Assembly (NCBI GenBank): GCA_029948255.1
Contig: JALIZF010001516.1
Coordinates: 186,001 to 250,000, forward strand
Reading direction: 5' to 3'
Length of the DNA: 64,000 nt
From: Telmatactis stephensoni
Lineage: Eukaryota > Cnidaria > Anthozoa > Actiniaria > Isophelliidae
In this document: piece after piece, positions 12,501 through 24,500 of the stretch
Position numbering within the stretch: the first letter of the stretch is position 1
Layout: each line of letters starts with the position of its first letter
The notes under the pieces: model-generated
Database searches by the model: none
Told to the model about the DNA's origin: nothing
What the model saw: only the letters and a program-made list of their open reading frames with translations
Translations under genes and position numbers: made by a program

Positions 12501-15500
12501 GAAAAGATGCTGACTAGTTTTCAGGTAACAAAAAATTCTCATTTTGGAAAATGCTACTTAACATTAAAGGTTACCCTGCTCACAGATATTGCTTTGAAAT
12601 CCTCTGTATCACTTAGTAGTGAGGGATTAGAAAAGTAACCTTTACTTGTAGGGCAACTGAAGGTCATTACATACAAAGGGAATTATGCTGCATTGATGCA
12701 TGCCCTGAGAGCATGTTCTGGGACAAATCCTTTTCAGGTGTTTCATGAACAAAAGGTTGTTGTCATTTCACAGAGGTCTTGATATATAGAGTAAATGTAT
12801 TCATGAATTAGATTGATAGAGAGGATGGTAAATGCTGGCAGTTGTGGAGAGATAACCAAGGCTGTAACTGTATTTATTTTGCATTACGGAAATCCTGTAA
12901 AATCCCTCAGGACAAAATTGTACATTATAATGTACAATTATTGTAATGACCAGAGCCATCCGATAGTTTAAAATATAGAAGGCAGAGTGTGATTCTGAGA
13001 AAGCTAATCATCACATTCAAAATTAGTAAATTAACTTGCCCAGGATGCGGTGAGTTTTAAATGTATATAGAGAAAGCTGATAGATCGCTTGCTTTTAGGC
13101 TCAAAGAGTATGCAAGTAGAAATGACCAACCGATGCATAGACATCTTTCAAATTGCTCCCAGTTCATTAGTAAAGTAAAGTAAAGTAACCATTAACATCG
13201 ATAACTCGTAACAGTAATTCAACTGAGAAACCTGAGGTCAACGGTGTGCTCATTTTACTCCCCTCTCTTCATTGGTGCTCCGTTTTAAAGGGCATTTAAA
13301 GCTAATCAAAGCTACACAGATTGGAAAGAAGTTGAAACAAGGATGCAAGGTCTGGCTGGGGATTGAACTTGGGACCTCTCGCACCAAAGGCTGTGCACTA
13401 ACCAACTGTGCCATCCTTGCTCCTTGATTCAACAGACCTCAATTGATTGCCAAATTGTTTTGGTCATCCTGCACGTGTTGATTTTGGTAAACAAAATAAT
13501 TTTCAACGCCATCCACGGAAACTTTGAGATCATGGACATGAATGACCACTGGTCCCAATTGGATTTCCTAGAGTCCTATTATATCAAGAATCTAAATCCT
13601 ACAATTAATGAAGGAATTGCTCTAAGTACTTTGTTATTTTTAGCCATCTCATGGTATATAAACCACAACTTGTAATCATCCCATTGACATGATTATGACT
13701 TTGGAATAAAGTCAAAACATTATTGACATCTCTCGTTGTTCAATAACCCAAAATTTGGATTTTGAATGCGACGATTAGCTTTCTTGGAATCAAGGGCATG
13801 GGTGGCGTTACGCTGTTAACGCGTCGTCTTTCACCACTGTGGTCTAGCGGTCAAGGGTTCGCTGGTTCGAGCCCCGCTGTGACCAGATGTGAATTGAGTT
13901 TGTTTGATGTGTTGTTCTCTCCCTTGCCGCGAGGGTTTTTCTCCGGGTTCTCCGGTTTTCCTCCCTCCATAAAAATCAACATGTGAGTTGAGTGTTGTGT
14001 GCTAAAATAAGAAATGTAGTGGTAGTGAGTGTGAGGGGCAGCAGGTCCACATCAGCGAAAGCTGCCAGATATCCAACCTGCTTAAACAAATAAAGAATTA
14101 TTATTATTAATTAAGGACTAGACAAGACCTCTTGATGAATTAAAACTCGAACTCGAACATATACAACCTTCGCGAAAATTTTTCAGCCTGTCAGCATACA
14201 TTTCTTTGTAAAAATTCTAGGGGTTCCAAAAATTCACGTCTGCTCAGGGTTCTGATAACCTTCACGAAACATCACAATTTTACTAAAATGACAAATTTTG
14301 TTTGTAAATAGAAGACAATATAAAGAGGCATGTACAGCATCATGGAACCTCCATTTTCAAAACTATCAACCAATTATTCACCATTATGATAGTTTGAAGA
14401 AGTAGCTCTAGTCAAACTGACACTGACAGCTGTTGTCATTAATATATTGCTTGATGTCTCTCATCATTTTGATTGGATAGTGCAAAAATTATTTGACAAA
14501 ATACACTTGCACCATGCTACAAGTTTGAGGTGCCCAAAACAAAGAAATATTAACATTTAATATTTTACATACAACTTACTTTATATTGTTTAAAATGCAG
14601 GCAATAAGAGGAGAACTGAGTCAGTTTATTGATGAAATGATGGTGACAGATACGTTGATAAAGTAAGTTGATATTAATCTACCATATTTATTATAAGATA
14701 GTGGACAAGGTACAAAATGTACGTCTCTAAGAAAAATCTGGAGAAGACCAATCATATACCTCATAAAATTGTTATAAACAAACAGATTTGTCCTAAAGAG
14801 AAAATGATCTAAGTTGGGTATAAAACCTCATCTTTTTTCTGCTCACCATAATGAATGGTACAAGGCACATGCCTATCCAAACCCCTGCACTATTTGGGAT
14901 TCTTCATTGATGAATAATTGTTTTAATTTATTTGAATGGAATTGTCACTTAGAAATGTATCTACTGACATTACATGTACCAATATATTGTTTTCTTTTTC
15001 TGTGAATCAGACATATTTGTGATACTCCTGTAACTGAGCAGAGTTTTATAGAACAACTACATGAGTTACACCACAAGATTGATTTTGTTAAAGAACAGTC
15101 CTTTAAAAATGCTTTGTCCTGTAATGATGTTGGTGATATATTAGAGAAACTCAAAGTCAAGGTACATTTATTAATCATTACTAGTCATACTTGAATTACA
15201 ATGCTAGGGGTAGATGTCCTTTGAAATATATAATCATGCATTGATTTTAAACATATTAAAATGATGATAATGACGATGATGATGATGAATGTCAATCATT
15301 TTGATGCATCACTGACAAGAATTAGTAAAACCATCTTGTTGTAACTACATGTTAATTGCATGCCCTGAGTGTTTGTGATTAAACAACATGGTTGTGTGAC
15401 ATTTGTTCTTCACATTGTAACTAATTCAATTGCAGAGCAGCTGCAAAATTATATCCAGCTTTATCCAAAAAAAGTACCAAATTTATCTAGTGATCAATGT

Positions 15501-18500
15501 ACATGTATACATGTGGGAATTGCTGGATTCCACATTGCTAAATTCCACTGTATACAGTGTATATAATATATATATAATATATGTTAAGTTTTCTAATAAA
15601 TTGTTGATGTTTGAACATATTTTCAAATTGTGCATGTACAAATTATATAGACTGGAATTAAAGTGTGTACACTCTTTATTTTTAGGCTGTTCAAAAGATT
15701 AGAGATTGTATATTACAAAAGATTTATTCGTTTCGCCGACCTAACACAAACTATCAAGTACCCCAAAATGCTCTCCTAAAACACAGGTAAGGATGCCATA
15801 CATCTCCTGATGTCTGTATGGTCCACTGTATGCTCCACTTTAGCCTGTAATTATAATTATTCATTGAAGCATTAGACTTACATTTGTAGCTCAAAAGCCA
15901 TTAACCAGCAATGTGCAATACTAAACTGTCATCTGAGTGAGTAGCTAAAGAATGGATTACAATAATGCTGTAAATGATTTAAAAATGGGTATTGGGCAGG
16001 CATGTTATCAGTAAATTGCTGCACCAGGCAGTGTTCTCAAGATATTTTAAAAGTAGGTGGAGTTAAAAGTCTGAAATACTTGGCAACACTTGCCAATTGA
16101 GTGTCTTAAGGGAGTTTAAAATTAAATTAAATTCAAATTATAAATTATAAATTCAATTAGATTTAAAATTACATGGTACTGACAGTAATAAATTTTCCTT
16201 GCAGATATTTTAATGAGTTTCTATTGGCACACCACCGGCAAGTTGCCAGAGAAGTTAAAGAAGAGTACATTGATACCATGAGCAAAATCTATTTTTCTTA
16301 TTTTAAAAGTTACATAGCAAAATTGATGAAACTTCAGGTAAGAAGGCGACGTATGTTGGTTCTTATTAGAACATATTAATTGTCGCTTCATGTATCAAGA
16401 CCCAGTTTCTGTAACTATAATGTATTTTCATTTTAGTACGAAGAAGTTGCTGACCGTGAAGATTTGATTGGAGTTGAAGACAATGCTAGGAAAGGTAAAG
16501 TTACCATTGATATACAATAATCTAATTTCATGCTGATCCTTGCGGAGTTGGGAAGGAAGATTTAGGAAAAGGGGAAGGAAAACAGTGCTTCCATTCTTCC
16601 TCCATCCACAGAAAAGGTAGTGCTTGAGCTTTGGGACATTTTTCACCAGGTCCCTCTGGCCATTAACTGACTAATTTCTTGATCAAGTTCTGGGTATTTC
16701 TCACAGTGCATAAATTATCTTCAATCTCATCAATTTTTGTGTTAGTTTATGTACATGATTTGTCCCCATTAACTTTTAACAGGTCAATAATTATTAGGAG
16801 CATGAAGGAACACGCTCCATAGAGCCAAACGGAGATCGTGTAGAGTGAACACGTGTTGCTTAAAGGTTCATGTTCTTACAAGGAAACTTGCACAAATTGA
16901 ATAATAAACATCAATTGCATGAAACTCTTACTATTATTTTTTCACAGGATTTTTCTCATCAAAACCAGTACTGAAGAACAGATCAACTATCTTTACCCTT
17001 GGTAACCGTGGTAACGTCTTAACAACAGAACTAGAAGAACCCATCATTGTACCACATGCAGCACAAAAGAGTGAGAAAAAGGTGAATAAGAACAGGATAA
17101 TGTGATGGTTTAAAATGAGGAAGTGGCTTTTTAGAACTTTTTTATTAAAGTTTGATTTGTCATTTCTTCCCATTTAACTTCTGATCTTCTATTTAATCCA
17201 TTGAGATTGACTTAGGAAGCATTTTCTAGTCTTGACAGAGTATATGCTGTACGACGTTTCTCGTGGAACACCGTGGAATAATATCCCACGAGTCATGTGT
17301 ATTTTCTGGTATACATACGAGCCATGGTATGCCAGGAGAAACCATTGTATAACAATTTTATCCCACACCATAGAAAATACAGCCAATTACCACAATGTCT
17401 CATGAGAAGAGACAGTTGAATACCACTGAATATACGTACACCAACAACAAGTCCACGGTGTACACTCCAAGACGGCAAAGAACGGTCCGCAAAGGATGAA
17501 ACATGATAAAACATGATAAAACATGAATACAAAAGACTCAATTGCTAATAACGCTTGCTGGAATGCTTCAAATACTTACCAAAGAAACATCATACAAGGA
17601 AAGACAATAGTGAATAGACTAGTTAAAAGAAAAACTGCCAAAATCCTTTGCAGTCTCGGAGTGTACACCACTGTGGACTTGTTACGACAACGTTTTTTGG
17701 ATTAGGTGTACAATGGATTTCTTGCTTTCTGATTGGCTGTATTTTCTATGGTGTGGGATAAATACTAGAGGGTGTACAATACAATCACCAACCATAAGGA
17801 GTAAGCGTGGCTTAAAAAGTCAGTTCGATTCCTACTGATCCTCGCACACTTGCTTCTACTTCTTCTTACACCATAAATAGCCTTAAGTAATCTTAGCATG
17901 GAGCATTGTGTGAGAGAGGGGGGGGGGGGGGGGGGGTAAGAGTGCACGGCGTTGGCCTCAGGCTCATCAGTGTAAAACTATAGTATTATGAGCTACCAGT
18001 GCAAAACAAGTTTTTTTCTTACCTTTTTCACCATGCAATGTAAAATAACCGCCATTTATTTATTACACTTACAGAAAGATGCTTCGAAGAGTATTGTCTT
18101 TTTATAATACTTATTTGTTTTGTACAGTATTCATTTGAAAGCCTATTTCGTAGCATGCATTACGCATTGCTGGACAACAGCTGTCGTGAGTATGTGTTCC
18201 TGTCTGACTTCTTTATGGTGCAAGGCCACCAAGCTAGAGATGTCTTTACACAAGTTCTTGGCAAAACGCTTTCTTTTTTTCTGGTAGGTTTGCACTAAAT
18301 CATTTCGTGTCGTTTATTTGCTTCAGTAAAGTGTAGCTTATCGTTGGTTAGTGTGCAGCCTAAGTGAGTCAGAGGTTCCATCTTTGATTCCCAGTTCCCA
18401 GCGACCTCGAGCAATCATCTCATTTCTTCATGTTCCAACTACAACATAAAGATTCCTTTCATTATTTAGGTAGCCGTGCCTTTGCATCGAAGCGAGACGA

Positions 18501-21500
18501 ACGGTGAGCGTGCAATGATACATACCTATTTTAACACCTAGGACAATTATTCACAGGTCTCTATCATTGCAAGCTCACCGTTCGTCTCGCTTTGATGCAA
18601 AGGCATGGCTACCTTTCAAGATAGCGCAGGGAACTGTGAAGGGCAAAACATTCATATTTTTAGACATTCACGTGTAAGCGTGCGCACTAAAAAGAAGAAC
18701 GAACAGCGTGTGGGCATGCATTGTGATAAAGGTTTGGTGGGCATGATTTTCTCCCTATTTTTCTCTTTTTTGAGGTTCTATATTTATTATTAACCTAAGC
18801 TTTCAAAGAGCTTCGCTGTGCATAGTTATCCAACAAAAAGTCTGCCTGTCATTCCCTCAACTTTAATCCATTCTGACAAGGTGTATTTATCAAATAGAAA
18901 CAAATGGACACGTACATTGAGAGCTGCTATGACGCCATTGGTTTGTTTCTTTGTATTCACATCGTTCATCGTTACCGAATTCTAATGCACAAGAGAAGTG
19001 TTCCAGCCCTTGACAAGTAAGCAGATACACCGATTGATAAACGTGTATTTTTATTTAATACTGTAGATCTTCATAATCCCAATTGTAAAAGTTTTTCTTC
19101 AGAATTTTGATCTTAAGAGGAAAAACGTTATTTATTTTCGCTCAGCTAAATTTTAGGATGCATGGAAGGAAATTTATGATCATTTGTTTGAATTGAAATT
19201 CTAGAGAAAAACTTTTACTTGTAAATTTGGTATTGCAAAGGTCTACAGTTTTCAATGCAAATACTTATTTTTATTGTACAATTATCCTTTTGTTACGTCG
19301 TAGTTTTTAGTATCATATACACCTATTTCAATTAACGTCGGTAAATCGACTCAAGTCGGCGCGACTCACCCGAAATGGAGTATGGGTAGGAATTACTAAA
19401 GGCTATGAAACCAAATAAATATCAGCACGAAAATTCTCCTAGAGTTCAGCTAGTGTCCAGCTAGTGTTGGGCTCATGCAACAAAGTCCTTATTCGTGATG
19501 CTTAAAATAAAACCAAAAGCCAAAAAGAAAGTTAACGTTTTCAACTACCCATACTCCTTTGCGGTCAAGTCGCGTAGCTTAAAGCCTCTCGCACGACAAC
19601 GTTTTTTGAAATAGGTGTATAATTAATTATAATTATAGTATTTATTTATAAATCATTGTCAAGGTCATCATGTGTTACAGCGCCATGCATTATAGTATAG
19701 TTTCAACGTTGTGACACGTGAAATATCATCCCAAATAGCTACGGTATTTCAAAACAGTTTTAAGTGTTAATGAAGTCCAAGGTTGGACATGCAGTGACGT
19801 GTGGCATACGTAGGTTGTCCCGGGAATATAGAATGTTGCTATGCTCACATGCCCCCACATGTCCTTCCTGGTAAATGTTGAAATCCGTATCAGTAATTAT
19901 TTAGTTAAAAGTTATCGTTAATTTTGAACAAAGATATATTCATAAGGGAAAAATGTATTTACCACGTGATAGTTAGGAACTAGACTATTGGTTGATAAAT
20001 TTGTAGTTTTAGAGTGCTATATGTGGTATAGGCAGGCAGAATCACATCTCTAGCGAGATGTCCAAAATTTTACACTCGATGACAGAAAGACACATATCTT
20101 ATATCATATACACCGAGCCATTTCTAGTGTTTCCATGGTAAAATTTAGCATTTTCACGTTGATATTCCAGGTATTGGGATACTTTACTGGAGATGTTTTG
20201 GCCTCGGTTTACCAGCATCGTTGAGATGAATATTGAAAGTGTACAATGTACAGACCCACAGAAACTCGGTACCATTGATATTCGTCCCCATTATGTAAGT
20301 ACATGTATGATCTCCATCGTACATCTGTTATCCGAAGCGGAGAAAAGACGTCAATTAATATTGAAGAAAATAGATTACTGTATTTATTCTCATAAATACT
20401 ATTATCTAATAAACGCCTCTCGAATACACGCCCCCTCAAGTCCTAAAAATATTTAAGGCGTGCACAGCGTGCACAAATACTGTAACTGGGTACAAATATC
20501 GTCAAATGGTGATACAACTCTGATTTTTAAACATTGGTTTCTAGGAAGATACGATATTTAATTTGCATAGAAACGACTGTTTGATAAGTATTTCCAAGTT
20601 GAAATATTAAACTTTGAAATAAACGCCCTTCTCTAATAAAGGCCTACCTATAATAAACGTGTTTGCCTTTTTCCCTTTTCAACGCGCCAAATAGATCATT
20701 CTTTGTGGAGACCGTTTTCGTCTACTTAAAAACGCCATTTATTATTTCAAGCTCGACTTTTCAGTAAACTCGCTGGGCGTCTATTGGAAAAAAATATGGT
20801 AGCGGATGTTGTTTGATCTTATTGGATTGTGCACATGTGAAATTTGTTTAATTCGACGTTACTTTTTCTTGATAACAAATATATTATAGTATAGTAGGAC
20901 GTGTTGGTAAATCATTGATTAGTGTTATAATTGTACTTTCAATACAGATCACCAGACGATATGCTGAATTTTCTGCTGCTATTGTTAGTCTCAATGAAAG
21001 TTTTCCTGAAGAAAAGGTATTTAAGATACGATGAGCTCCATGAATTGTATTGGAACCTCTCTTAGCCCCTGTCACTAAGGGGCAGTTCACACTGAGATCG
21101 CTTCAGATGGATCGATCTCAGATCGAGAGAATTGAGAGAGTTGCGTTTGAAAATGTTTCCGCGCAAGAGAGCGTTTTCCTGATCAAAAAGGTCCTTCTTT
21201 GTGTGTGTGAAAACGATAACGTATCGACTGGACAAGAAAGTTTACGTTTTCTTAGGACAACGTATTTGTGTCGACGAGGACACATACTGAGTACATTGCT
21301 GAATCTGCATATTGCATGGAGAAAAACAAACAAGCTAACAAACTAAACAAGCAAACAAACAAACAAACCCAACAAACAAACAAACCCAAACATAGACAAT
21401 TCCTGACAAGTATCTATTGCTTGCTTACAGGTTAACAAAGTTTTAGCTGCCCTACAAAATGAAGTAGAAAACTTTATTCTCAAGATGGCTGCTGAGTTTC

Positions 21501-24500
21501 CACCACGTAAAGACCAGCTTATATTCCTGATCAACAATTATGACATGATGTTAGCTGTGTTAATGGTCAGTAATCACGTTAGAGTAAATACACGGGCACT
21601 GGTTTTCTTAAGGTCCGGACGCACGGTGCAACTTTTCCCGAAACATTTGCTGAAACACCGCGCGCAACACGGTTGCACCGTGTGTCCACCACTGATATGT
21701 TGCGCGCAACAGTTCTGGACAGTTGCAGAAGTAGAACTCGATCCTACTTCTGCGGCTGTTGCGCGCAACGTTTCGCGAAACATTGGAATGGGTGGACACA
21801 CGCTGCAACATTGCGTTGCGCACGATGTTTCAACAAATGTTTCAAGAAATGTTGCACCGTGTGTTCGGGCCTTTATCGCCGATGAGGTTACGATAGGCGT
21901 TGTCCTGAAAATACGAACAGGGTCTCTAAAGAGTGGTAAATGTGTCACGTTAATACTTGAATGAGTGTGGAAAATTAACGGTTTGATGAGGGGCAGCAAT
22001 TTGCCTGTGAAAGTTGATAGCATTTTTTACTCAGAGTGATATCGGAGTAATGTTCTGATATTAAATGGAAAATCAGAGTCGTGTCCATCTATAAATGTTC
22101 TGACGTCTTTTACATTCTTAGGAAAGAACATCTGAAGATTCAAAAGAAGTTGAAGGATTTCAACAGCTTCTTACAGCAAGGATTGGAGAGTTTGTAGAAG
22201 AGGTATAATTGAGAAATAGGATGATTTATTCAATTTATAATTGTTTCGTCGTTAATAGACTTTTACTCCCCGTTTTGTTGCGATTGAAGGGAAAAATTGT
22301 TTTGTTAAACTTCGCGCTCCTGACTGATTGATTGTCAGGAGAAAATTCAATTTACAGTACAATGTTTTCTTAAGAATTAAGGATTAGGCGATGTTGTTTG
22401 TGAAGATAAAATGTCTGGATTATATCTTTAAACGACTGGACATTTGTTTGTCACATGTGCTTTGTGTTCCTTCTGAGTGTTGTGATTAATTGTCCATCTT
22501 TGCATTATTGGTGTCGTTTCGTCTGTACGATATCTTCCTTTATCTATCCGCCTTACTGAGTCGGCTGTCTGTCTGTCTGTCTGTCTGTCTTTTGTACTGT
22601 GTGTATTATAACTAACTATTATTATCCTTTTTATTCTAAGATACTTTCACCAGCGTTTGGTGGTATGATAACATTTGTAAAAGAAACAGAACCACTACTA
22701 GAAAGAGGTCAAGGACAGGTGATTCGACCAGACGAACGTAAGTCAGTAACGCAGCTTTAGGTTATCCTGCTTTGCTGGCCCTACAGAGGAGAATGGGAAG
22801 GGGTTGGGGAAGCGAAAGGGGATTTCCATAGGTTAGGTAGTCTAGATTTCAAAAGAATGATTCACCGGCAGCAGTGGTTGCCTGGTGATGAGATCACCGG
22901 TTTGTCATCCGCCATGTGATCCCGGTAACAGGGCTGAAAAACGCGCCAAATAATGGCGTACGCGTCAAATTGGTTAGTGAAAATATCGCAGGCTCAACTG
23001 GTGTCCTATAAAATTTGTTTGGGTTTCAGTCAAAACCTAATAATCTTGACAAACTGTTCAAAAGGTGAGGCCGTTTCTAAAAATGTTAAAGAAAAAACGT
23101 ATTCAGTCGTGTAGTTTATAATATTAGCTTTGCTTTTTCACTAGGTACCATTTTCTATCGTAGGTATCCCAGTAAGTTGTTCCTTGAAAACCTCGACCGA
23201 TTTTGCTTTTTCCGGGTGATTGTTTGCCTGAAAAGGGAATATTTCGCACTAAAATTGCTTTTTGGTTAAGCTTTTTGTTCTTTGTTCTCCTGACAATTCC
23301 TGAAGGCGTTCAAAGTGGCGAAAAAGAATGATCCAGATTGGAAGAAGTTGTCCATTTCAAGTACCGAAGGAAGGTATTTCATGCAAAAGACATCTCCGGC
23401 TCAGTTCGATGTATTTTTCCCTGTTGCAGAATATCTAGATTCACATCAAGACATGATCTGTTATCTAGAATATCTATCTATCTTAAAACTGGAAAAAAAC
23501 TCGTTCTTATTTAGTAATTAAAACAAAAATTAACCTTCCACTTCCCATCGCCATATTTGTTTGTTTGTTGTTGTTGTTGTTGTTGGTGTTTTTTTGTGTT
23601 TTTTTTTTTTGCTGCAAAAGTTAGCGCATGCGCATTCGTTTTTCAGTCTTGTTGTCCCAGGTTTGATTTTGGTACCCAATGTACTTGAGTTGCCAGTTCT
23701 TTATCTCCTCTGCTTTCGAAGTTTTGTTTCTCTCTGGATCCACTGGTGTTTCCTCGCGCATTAAACTGAGGTAAACTATGAATAATGTGCACAGAATATT
23801 AGAATGTAGTGGTAGTGTGGAAGAGAGTGCAGTGTCCCCCTATTAGTTTGCAAATGTTACAAGACTTTGGACACTAATGCTACAATTGTGGCCGAGTAAA
23901 GGAACCTTTTCTCGTTTCTTTGTTCAAGAAAGTGAGAGTACGAGATGACAGTATATTTTTTTATGTATCATGGCTGTTCAAACACTAATGATTAGGACAA
24001 CAATGCAAAATAACAAAATATAATAACATGCAAAATAACGTCCAGTTTAACTTGTTTTCCAGGAAGAATCCAGCAGCTGGTTCGTGGTTTTGCTTCTGAC
24101 TGGAAAAAGTCGATTGAGAACATTAACCAAGAAATAATGCGTTCGTTTTCAAATTTCAAAAATGGTACAGCAATCTTGCAGGTCAGTGGATTCAGCACTA
24201 TTGTGGTACAATTGCCTCTCCCCCCACGGGCGGGTCAGCATAGCAAAGTCACTTTTGTAGGTGGACGGACTCACAATGTCACTACTAGCTCCTCCGTTTT
24301 GCAACAAAGTTGCCTAAAAGATGGAGCATCTTTACTCTTCGTTGGTCAGTTCTACATCCCTTGGTCTCTGCAGGTTTATATGAGCAAGTACAGAAGGTTT
24401 TGAAGCTGGCTAAAGCCGGTGAAATACGCTGCAATTTTTCTAGCGCTGGCAATGCAAGTTATAAATTTTGTTGCAGAGAAAAATTGCAGCGTGTACCATC

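Noticed and set aside
12594..12640. TCTGTATCACTTAGTAGTGA as the missing VPS52 exon
   Set aside because: The translation (KSSVSLSSEGLEK) only loosely recalls the expected SDLSSISSE block and there is no GT donor at its end.
21485..21964. Long frame rich in Cys and Val after VPS52 exon 17
   Set aside because: Only the part up to 21565 is VPS52; the rest is readthrough into a foldback MITE.
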